A stretch of 8,485 bases of DNA from Microcaldota archaeon (GTDB lineage Archaea > Micrarchaeota > Micrarchaeia > Micrarchaeales > Micrarchaeaceae): NCBI GenBank assembly GCA_013330215.1, contig DUIS01000042.1, positions 4,341 to 12,825 of the forward strand, read 5' to 3'. The translations under genes were made by a program, and so were the position numbers. Below, one piece after another: positions 1 to 5,200 of this stretch. The notes beneath the pieces are model-generated. The model made no database searches. It was not told the DNA's origin and saw nothing but the letters and a program-made list of their open reading frames with translations. Position 1 is the stretch's first letter. Each line of letters opens with the position of its first letter.

Positions 1-1
1 A

Positions 2-430
2 CATACTAGTGGTTTCATAGGGGATTTCGGAATCTCTGTAAAGGCCTTTATCATAAAGGAGGGCAAGCTGCTCATACTAAAAAGGGTAAAAGGTGAAGTC
101 CACTACGCAAACAAGTGGGACATCCCCGGTGGACGCCTCTTGGTTGGAGAGGATCCGTTTGATGGGCTTAAACGGGAGACAAAGGAGGAAACGGGCTTGG
201 ATGTGGAGATTTTGCTGCCTTTTGCGGTAAATCATTTTGTTAGAGACGACGGACAGAAGATAACAATGATAATATTTCTTTGCAGGGCTTTGGCTGATGG
301 GATTGTGCTTTCAAAAGCGCACACAGAATACAGGTGGTTTGACCTAAAATCCTTGAATGAACTCCAGGACTGGCTTGTACCTATAGCCAGGGACTTCCAC
401 AAGTACAAACTTGGGGAATTTGTTTCATGA
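2..430 (+). CDS. NUDIX hydrolase, N-terminus beyond the window edge
   Basis: A NUDIX-fold pyrophosphohydrolase, which would cleave a nucleoside diphosphate linked to another group using Mg2+. The frame is open from base 2 with no ATG or GTG, so the start lies outside; 142 residues are visible. The Nudix box fits the consensus G-x5-E-x7-RE-x2-EE-x-G exactly, at visible residues 44-66 (Gly44, Glu50, Arg58-Glu59, Glu62-Glu63, Gly65). It follows a typical WDIPGG strand at 39-44. The family usually has about 140-150 residues and begins just before the strand seen here as ISVKAFII (11-18), so probably only a few codons are missing. A TTG at 140 is not the start, because it falls inside the Nudix box. 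The stop is shared through a palindrome with the convergent nuclease gene. The substrate (ADP-ribose, a damaged dNTP or another) cannot be told from the sequence. Confidence 0.9.
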   Translation, partial: HTSGFIGDFGISVKAFIIKEGKLLILKRVKGEVHYANKWDIPGGRLLVGEDPFDGLKRETKEETGLDVEILLPFAVNHFVRDDGQKITMIIFLCRALADGIVLSKAHTEYRWFDLKSLNELQDWLVPIARDFHKYKLGEFVS

Positions 431-1648
431 ACCTTGCTCGTTTAGGAAGCGCATTGCCTCGATGAGGACCTTTTCCTTCTTTGACATGTCGCTGAGTATG
501 CCGAAGAGCTCCGTGTATTTTATCTTGTCGTCGAATTTGAGTTCCCTCAGGCGTTCGCCAAATATGTTCATTCCGAGCTCAGCTATCGGCATGTCGCCTA
601 TCTTGTTTTCCCTTATTGCTTCTATGTCTGATTGAAGCTCCGGGTCCAGGAGCTTGGAATTGTCGAAGTCTAGCGTTGCCTTCTGGCTGTATTTGCCGAT
701 TATGGAATTTACAGGAACGTTGGTGCTGTTGAAGCCCTTTGCCATTGTGCCCTCAAGTTTCATACGGATTATCGGCTTTTCCCTTGAGCTCTTCAATATC
801 TTATCTATTTCCCGCTCGCAGCTTTCCCTTATTTCCTTCGGCTCCGCACTATCGAACTGAAGGGTCTTGAATACTAGCTGCCTGCACTTTATCTTTACGA
901 ATTCGTAGGTGTATTTGACAGTGTCGAAAAGTATGAAGCCCTTGTCCTCCTGCTCGCCCTCCTTGAGTTGCGTAAGGACAGTGCTTCCGGGTATCAGGAA
1001 CTTCTTGCCGTGGACTGTCGCCTCAACCCTGCTGTGTATGTGGCCATCCACATACAGGTCGAATCCCTTCGGGAGATCATCGTAGTGAATGAAATCGGAA
1101 CTGAACGGGAGCAGCTCGTATGTTGACTGATGAAACATGAAGATGTTGAATGCTCCGCTTGTCGGTTTTGGGTCCAGTTCCTTGAGCTTTGGCTTTACCA
1201 TCTCTTCGGATAGGCCGCCCAGCCCGAAGATTGCCACCCTCTCGCCGTCCTTTTCAACGATTACCGTTGATTCGTCAGCATCCACAAGGAGCCCGGCAAG
1301 ACCCAGAAGGCTGAGAGGGTTCTCCTTCCCGAAGGCTGTCCTCTCGTGCGTGCCGGATATCGCTACCACTGGCACCCTCGTGTGCAATTTTATCTCTCCG
1401 CCGCTGGAACTTACCACCCTTGCCTTCCAGTTCTTTTTTGAGATCTCCCTGAATATGTTTATCGCCTGGGCTATTACCTCTGGTTTTGGCGCCCGTTTGT
1501 CGAATACGTCACCTGGTATTATTATAGCGTCGGCAATCTCGCTTGCCCTTTCGAGCGCCTCCTTTGCCTGGTTGTAGGCGTCTTCGGAGAAGCGCTCGTA
1601 GCCTATGTGCATGTCAGAGACAATAGCAATCTTCAAGTTACCACGCAA
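425..1648 (-). CDS. Mre11/SbcD-like metallophosphoesterase (DNA repair nuclease family)
   Basis: A calcineurin-like phosphoesterase of the Mre11/SbcD type, 407 residues; the family processes DNA ends with two Mn2+ ions. The N-terminal domain carries motif I SDMHIG (Asp12, His14), motif II GDVFD (Asp47), motif III SGTHE (99-102, His101), motif IV FHQS (His173) and motif V GHIHS (His203, His205). Motif III is normally GNHD/E; here Thr100 replaces the metal-binding Asn, while the catalytic His stays. A C-terminal part of about 150 residues follows, as in Mre11. The start is taken as TTG at 1648, which lies about 27 bases after a TATA box and would be leaderless. TTG at 1636, giving the family-like start LKIAIVSD, is the alternative; the ATG at 1652 is out of frame. 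No Rad50, HerA or NurA gene is next to it, unlike many archaeal mre11 loci. It could act alone or with a distant Rad50. Confidence 0.85.
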   Translation of the reverse strand: MRGNLKIAIVSDMHIGYERFSEDAYNQAKEALERASEIADAIIIPGDVFDKRAPKPEVIAQAINIFREISKKNWKARVVSSSGGEIKLHTRVPVVAISGTHERTAFGKENPLSLLGLAGLLVDADESTVIVEKDGERVAIFGLGGLSEEMVKPKLKELDPKPTSGAFNIFMFHQSTYELLPFSSDFIHYDDLPKGFDLYVDGHIHSRVEATVHGKKFLIPGSTVLTQLKEGEQEDKGFILFDTVKYTYEFVKIKCRQLVFKTLQFDSAEPKEIRESCEREIDKILKSSREKPIIRMKLEGTMAKGFNSTNVPVNSIIGKYSQKATLDFDNSKLLDPELQSDIEAIRENKIGDMPIAELGMNIFGERLRELKFDDKIKYTELFGILSDMSKKEKVLIEAMRFLNEQGS

Positions 1649-1671
1649 ACATTAATATTTGGTATTGCGAG

Positions 1672-1680
1672 CTTATAAAG
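1672..1680 (-). promoter_or_regulatory. TATA box for the Mre11-like gene
   Basis: The minus strand reads CTTTATAAG in the 50-base gap between the HAD gene stop (1699) and the nuclease start. Its centre is about 27 bases before the TTG at 1648, the spacing expected for archaeal TBP-directed initiation on or next to the start codon. It suggests the nuclease can be transcribed separately from the two HAD genes upstream, as a leaderless message. Called by eye. Confidence 0.55.
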
Positions 1681-1698
1681 CTTAAACAGACGCTGATT

Positions 1699-2286
1699 TT
1701 AGAGCCTTAAGAGCCTTATTTGCAGCTCTTCCCAGTCTCTTACGGTTGTCAGGTTCTTGTGCCTCCCGACGTTCCTTGAATAGATGTTAAGGCAGAATGA
1801 GAGTTTGCCGGCTTCGGCAACTTTTAGGGCAACGGCTGGGTTGTCGTCAACATATGCACGCATGTCGGAATTGCTGACGATGGCCTTTATCTTCTCTTCT
1901 TCTGTTTCGAAAAATTTAATGCGGTCCACTGTTATTCTGTTCATTTCGAAAAATTTAGATACGTTATCGGGATTTCCTGCGGTTGTGGTGGCAATTAAAA
2001 TTTTCCAGGAATCCAGACCGTCGAGTATAGTTGGTATGTTGTCATCCACCATCATTATTCTGCGTGGATTTTTCCATGCTTCGGCGAAGAGCCCTAGCAG
2101 TTGCTCTCTCGATATATGCTCGCCATTCGTATATCTTAGGAATTGCGTCATGTCATAGTTCCTGAGCATCCCGTTGTGGGCGGGCATCGCCCCGTCGCTT
2201 GCATTGAATAGCTGGATGACCCTCTCTTGGCTCTTTGCGACTACGCCTTCAAGGTCCAAGGCTATTGTCCTTGGTGATTTGTACAT
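1699..2286 (-). CDS. HAD-superfamily protein resembling 5'(3')-deoxyribonucleotidases
   Basis: A 195-residue HAD-fold protein. Motif I is DLEGVV (11-16): the nucleophile Asp11 is present, but the usual acid/base Asp at +2 is Glu13. Motif II is probably the ATTT run at 99-102, Lys132 or Lys134 could serve as motif III, and motif IV is VDDNPA (146-151, Asp147-Asp148). The helical insert between motif I and motif II, with a Trp-x-x-P segment followed by a loop and ILDGLDSW (87-94), is laid out like the cap of NT5C/YqfW-type nucleotidases. A nucleotide phosphatase role is therefore a reasonable guess but unproven. The ATG start lies 13 bases after the stop of the other HAD gene, with no clear ribosome site, so translation probably depends on the upstream gene. 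Whether Glu13 permits full turnover is unknown. Confidence 0.75.
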   Translation of the reverse strand: MYKSPRTIALDLEGVVAKSQERVIQLFNASDGAMPAHNGMLRNYDMTQFLRYTNGEHISREQLLGLFAEAWKNPRRIMMVDDNIPTILDGLDSWKILIATTTAGNPDNVSKFFEMNRITVDRIKFFETEEEKIKAIVSNSDMRAYVDDNPAVALKVAEAGKLSFCLNIYSRNVGRHKNLTTVRDWEELQIRLLRL

Positions 2287-2299
2287 GTCAACACTGCTT

Positions 2300-3112
2300 T
2301 TATCTACTTGGGAATTCTAGCCTTAGTAATTCAAGTGGGCTTGAAACCCTTTGGACCTCTTTTTCGCCTCTAAACTCGTTATTCCAGTCAAGCAGAACTG
2401 CATGGGTTATGCCCGCTTGCCTTGCTCCGGACACATCATTTATGATGTTGTTCCCGACCATAAGCATCCTCCGCGTTTCCAGGTTGGGCACAACGGCAGA
2501 CAGCTCCCTTGTGACACCGTTAAAGAAGCGTGGGTCTGGCTTCTCAAAACCCAGTTTCTCCGAAGTGAATACCATGTCAACCAACTCCCTTAATTTAAAA
2601 TAGGAAATAAATCTTGGAAGGCTGCCTTTCTGGTGGTTTGACGCTACGGCTATCAATGTTCTGCCGTGTGCAATCTCGAGGAATTGCCTCATGTCCTTAT
2701 GCACTTCGAACCAGCTCGGGCTTCTTAGGTAGTCATGGTGCATCTGCCTTCCGATTTCCTCTGCTGAGCCGTTAATCTTCCCCTTGGCGAACTCCAGTAT
2801 AACGCCTGCGTTGATTCTGGCCCATACTTCTGCAACCTCGACCTTGTGCCCCTTCCGTCTTTCTGTCTCGGCCAAAGATTCGAAGTGTGTCCTTTCTCTA
2901 GTAAATGCTCTGGCCAGGCTGGCGTCGCTGGTCTCTATGTCAAGTGTTCTAAGGAACTCGTGATACATATGGTATTTTCCGCCTTTGGCTATGAATATCG
3001 TGTTCATGGCGTCCAGCATTATTACATCGAATCGCGAAAACAGCTTGGCAGAATGTGCATCTGCGCTTGCGCTAGCTCTGTTTAAATCTCTCCGAGCGTA
3101 CATATTATCCAT
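2300..3112 (-). CDS. HAD-superfamily protein (subfamily IA, HDHD3/REG-2-like) with altered catalytic motifs
   Basis: A 270-residue HAD protein with a helical C1 cap of roughly 110 residues (about 45-150). Motif I is MLDAMNTIF (32-40): Asp34 is the nucleophile, but Met36 stands where most phosphatases have the acid/base Asp. Motif II is AVASNH (155-160, Ser158), motif III is FEKPDP (Lys191), and motif IV is GNNIINDV (220-227), where Asn221 replaces the usual first Asp and Asp226 remains. A DAxxT motif I recalls HDHD3/REG-2-like proteins, which also lack the +2 Asp. The protein may be a weak phosphatase, act on another bond, or bind without catalysis. About 26 residues precede the core; ATG at 3103 (Met4) is an alternative start, but the TATA box spacing favours 3112. 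It heads the pair with the second HAD gene. Confidence 0.75.
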   Translation of the reverse strand: MDNMYARRDLNRASASADAHSAKLFSRFDVIMLDAMNTIFIAKGGKYHMYHEFLRTLDIETSDASLARAFTRERTHFESLAETERRKGHKVEVAEVWARINAGVILEFAKGKINGSAEEIGRQMHHDYLRSPSWFEVHKDMRQFLEIAHGRTLIAVASNHQKGSLPRFISYFKLRELVDMVFTSEKLGFEKPDPRFFNGVTRELSAVVPNLETRRMLMVGNNIINDVSGARQAGITHAVLLDWNNEFRGEKEVQRVSSPLELLRLEFPSR

Positions 3113-3131
3113 ACTTGTAATTGTTCTTACA

Positions 3132-3140
3132 TTATATAAA
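3132..3140 (-). promoter_or_regulatory. TATA box for the HAD gene pair
   Basis: The minus strand reads TTTATATAA, preceded by a purine-rich stretch (GAATAGAACA) that could serve as the BRE. The centre lies about 24 bases before the ATG at 3112, so the message should be leaderless. It sits back to back with a second TATA-like element on the plus strand (3171-3179), forming a compact divergent promoter region. Confidence 0.6.
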
Positions 3141-3170
3141 TGTTCTATTCCTGCGGTGATAATGGAAGTT

Positions 3171-3179
3171 ATTTATATC
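3171..3179 (+). promoter_or_regulatory. Probable TATA box for the orphan DGTHR gene
   Basis: The plus strand reads ATTTATATC. Initiation about 24-26 bases downstream would fall near 3199-3201, leaving a leader of about 40 bases before the ATG at 3242. That differs from the leaderless layout of the neighbouring genes. No strong ribosome site is visible just before 3242. Confidence 0.4.
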
Positions 3180-3241
3180 TTGTATGTCAAATCTGATTGT
3201 GATAAGTGTCTTGCGCTTACGGTCTTATCTGAGCCGTAACC

Positions 3242-4129
3242 ATGTACGCTGGTGTCTTTTTGAGCAGCGGTGAAAATAGGTCGAGGATGCGCATAGTGAA
3301 GGAGGATTTCGTTAGTGGAACCGTGTGCAGCCCTGAACTAAGGCATTCGCTGCAGTCTGTGGATTTCATAATATCGTTAAAGGAGCTCAACGGTTTAAGC
3401 CACAGGACCAAAAGCAAAGTCGATATCTCTATGATAAGGACTAATGACTTCATAGACATGCTGAGGCAGGCAAGGGACCATAGAGGCGTCCTGGTTTACA
3501 AAGACGCTGAAATAGTTATAGATAGCATATGGCATAAGGAATTAAGGAACTACCAGACATATGCGTCTATCCGGAAGATAGCCAACATATACATGCTTAA
3601 CGCATTCTTTTCCAGATGCGGTTTTTCGTTCTCGCTTGCGACTGCCGATGCACTGCTGGCAACATGCAAGGTGGATGGCGTGGGCTATGGGGCATTTTAT
3701 GTGCCGCCGATAGTTGAATACCAGAAGAAGGAAAAGATATTGCTGCCCCTAAGAAGACTGGAAGCTAGGGCGGTAGGCGAGCCGATATTGAGATTGCCTG
3801 GATACAACGATAATGGGAATGTGCCGCTGCAGGCAATAATAGACGATTGGAAACGAATATTGGACAGCTCCCAGGAATTTGTGCGCATACTAAAAGACGG
3901 TACGCACAGGTGTGAGACCGCAACGCTGGCCGGGACGCCAATCCGTGCAATAACAATAAATTCTACAGCCTCTTTAATGCAGAGCGTGCCGGTCAGGACG
4001 GATAATCTTGTCATAACCAGCAAAAAACCAGAAGAGAGAGCAGACAGATTTCTAGGGGTGCTCAGAATCGGCGCGGACAAATGGGAAGGCTGGATCGACT
4101 TGGCCCGTGCTGCGGGAATAGACGGTTGA
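3242..4129 (+). CDS. Orphan protein with a DGTHR motif, possibly ParB/sulfiredoxin-like fold
   Basis: I do not recognise this 295-residue protein as a named family. It is soluble, with no signal peptide or membrane segment. The C-terminal part (about 165-245) has a suggestive order: a strand-like ILLPLRRLE (166-174), a GxP-containing loop with PGYND (186-190), a helix with IIDDWKRIL (199-207), then VRILKDGTHRCETATLAG (214-231) followed by the strand PIRAITIN (233-240). A hydrophobic strand, DGxHR, an Ala-rich helix ending in Gly and another strand is the layout of the ParB/Srx-type nucleotide-binding domain, so a ParB-like role is possible; this rests on a short motif only. The N-terminal half is mixed alpha/beta with few landmarks. 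The ATG at 3242 is the only start after the in-frame TGA at 3230-3232. AAA and AAG lysine codons are about equal here by hand count. The methyltransferase follows after about 130 bases on the same strand. Confidence 0.65.
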   Translation: MYAGVFLSSGENRSRMRIVKEDFVSGTVCSPELRHSLQSVDFIISLKELNGLSHRTKSKVDISMIRTNDFIDMLRQARDHRGVLVYKDAEIVIDSIWHKELRNYQTYASIRKIANIYMLNAFFSRCGFSFSLATADALLATCKVDGVGYGAFYVPPIVEYQKKEKILLPLRRLEARAVGEPILRLPGYNDNGNVPLQAIIDDWKRILDSSQEFVRILKDGTHRCETATLAGTPIRAITINSTASLMQSVPVRTDNLVITSKKPEERADRFLGVLRIGADKWEGWIDLARAAGIDG

Positions 4130-4194
4130 GTTTATACCGTATCTATTAATTTTGATGGCTGCTGTAGGCCAGTCCTAGTTCTTTAAAGGTTTTT

Positions 4195-4207
4195 GGTATA
4201 ATATACC
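4195..4207 (+). promoter_or_regulatory. Palindromic TATA-like element upstream of the methyltransferase
   Basis: The sequence GGTATA-A-TATACC is a perfect inverted repeat with a one-base centre. As a TATA box it would give initiation near 4226 and a leader of about 38 bases that keeps the AGGTG ribosome site. The dyad could equally be a small operator. A second candidate, GTATAAAC at 4234-4241, would put initiation near 4263, right at the proposed start and without the ribosome site. Confidence 0.4.
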
Positions 4208-4253
4208 TATGCTGTTCAAGGCGTGTGTGAGCCGTATAAACATCTAATTTTGT

Positions 4254-4258
4254 AGGTG
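4254..4258 (+). promoter_or_regulatory. Ribosome binding site that points to an ATA start
   Basis: AGGTG matches the centre of the archaeal GGAGGTGAT anti-16S consensus and lies five bases before the ATA codon at 4264. There is no ATG, GTG or TTG at that spacing in the methyltransferase frame, so this site is the main reason for placing the start at 4264. Confidence 0.5.
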
Positions 4259-4263
4259 CGACC

Positions 4264-5115
4264 ATAGCAACTTTAAAAAACCACAATAAAACAGTTATTG
4301 ACTATTACGATTACACCGCACCGTTCTATGCGGCCTTTTGGCACAGGAATAATGGTAGTTTTGCGATACATTACGGTTTCTGGGAGAAAGGCACGAGGAA
4401 TTTTAAAGAGGCGCTATTAAACACGAATAAATTCCTGGCGAAAAAAGCAGGGATAAAGTCCACTGATGTTGTCCTTGATGCCGGCTGCGGAATTGGCGGA
4501 AGCGCCATTTGGCTAGCCAAAGAGCTACATGCGAAGATAACCGGTATTTCCATAAATAAAAAACAGATTGCCGAGGCGAAGGAGTTGGCAGGAAAAAATG
4601 GCGTTTCCAATAGTACAAATTTCTATGTGATGGACTACCTGAGAACAACATTCGATAACAATTCTTTCGATGTGGTCTGGGCACTTGAAAGTGCTTGCCA
4701 CTCTGTCAACAAAGCGGCGTTTCTAAAAGAGATGTACAGGCTACTGAAAAAGGGCGGGAGATTTATTTTGGCGGACGGTTTTCAGGGTCGGATAAAAACC
4801 GCGCAGGATGTGCAGCTTATGAGAGATTTCAATAATGGTTTTGCCACTAGTTTGATATCGGCAGAAAAATTTAAGCTGTATATGAAAGAGGCTGGTTTTA
4901 AAAAGATTGTTTCGTTGAATATGCGAAAGGAGATTACGCCCACCTCGAAGATCATGTACCATCTTGGTTTGTGGGGGTACCCGCTTGCAAGGGGGCTGGA
5001 AGGGTTCCGTCTACTTTCCCCGATAATGACCAAGAACAGTTTGGCCTGCCTTGAACAATATAAAGCATTCCGGAAGGGCTTGGTGGAGTACATTGTATTT
5101 TACGGGGAGAAATAA
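4264..5115 (+). CDS. SAM-dependent methyltransferase (Erg6/tocopherol methyltransferase-like), non-canonical start
   Basis: A class I methyltransferase of about 283 residues that would move a methyl group from S-adenosylmethionine to a small molecule. Numbering from ATA as residue 1, HYGFW (36-40) precedes motif I VLDAGCGIGG (70-79), then the second strand ITGISINKKQ (92-101), Asp124 for adenine contact, FDVVWALES (135-143), and LLKKGGRFILADG (160-172). The HYGFW, GIS and ES-x-x-H (Glu142, His146) features recall Erg6, gamma-tocopherol and related methyltransferases; the actual substrate is unknown. The frame is open from 4240 but has no ATG, GTG or TTG before TTG at 4585, which lies past motif I and cannot be the start. 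The N-terminal helix (IDYYDYTAPFY, 12-22) shows that coding extends to about 4264, where an ATA follows a ribosome site. By hand count it has about 20 AAA to 10 AAG lysines, unlike the ABC ATPase gene next door. Confidence 0.85.
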   Translation: MATLKNHNKTVIDYYDYTAPFYAAFWHRNNGSFAIHYGFWEKGTRNFKEALLNTNKFLAKKAGIKSTDVVLDAGCGIGGSAIWLAKELHAKITGISINKKQIAEAKELAGKNGVSNSTNFYVMDYLRTTFDNNSFDVVWALESACHSVNKAAFLKEMYRLLKKGGRFILADGFQGRIKTAQDVQLMRDFNNGFATSLISAEKFKLYMKEAGFKKIVSLNMRKEITPTSKIMYHLGLWGYPLARGLEGFRLLSPIMTKNSLACLEQYKAFRKGLVEYIVFYGEK

Positions 5116-5173
5116 GGCATGAGGGGCGTTGCGCATTTTATGGCTACTGGTATAGCAAACCTATCATAAGCCA

Positions 5174-5180
5174 TTTAAAG
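5174..5180 (+). promoter_or_regulatory. TATA box for the ABC exporter genes
   Basis: TTTAAAG lies about 24 bases before the ATG at 5201, the spacing for a leaderless start. It suggests that the exporter has its own promoter in the 85-base gap after the methyltransferase. A six-base inverted repeat, ATGGCT (5140-5145) and AGCCAT (5169-5174), abuts it but is too short to call an operator. Confidence 0.45.
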
Positions 5181-5200
5181 GTTGTCCGATAAGTACTAGC

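Noticed and set aside
140..142. TTG as the start of the NUDIX gene
   Set aside because: It lies inside the Nudix box, and the frame upstream encodes the normal first strands and WDIPGG of the family.
4209..4247. ATG at 4209 as a start for the methyltransferase
   Set aside because: It is in a different frame and reaches TAA at 4245-4247, so it could serve only with a frameshift. The ribosome site before ATA 4264 explains the data better.
4130..4260. Possible RNA gene or attachment site in the spacer before the methyltransferase
   Set aside because: No tRNA-like arms, no long direct repeats and no integrase nearby; only promoter-like elements are visible.
5119..5169. ATG-initiated frame of 16 codons between the methyltransferase and the ABC ATPase
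   Set aside because: Very short, no ribosome site, no recognisable composition, and it sits in the promoter region of the exporter.
5140..5174. ATGGCT/AGCCAT inverted repeat as a terminator or operator
   Set aside because: Six-base arms with a loop of more than 20 bases and no T-run; likely chance.
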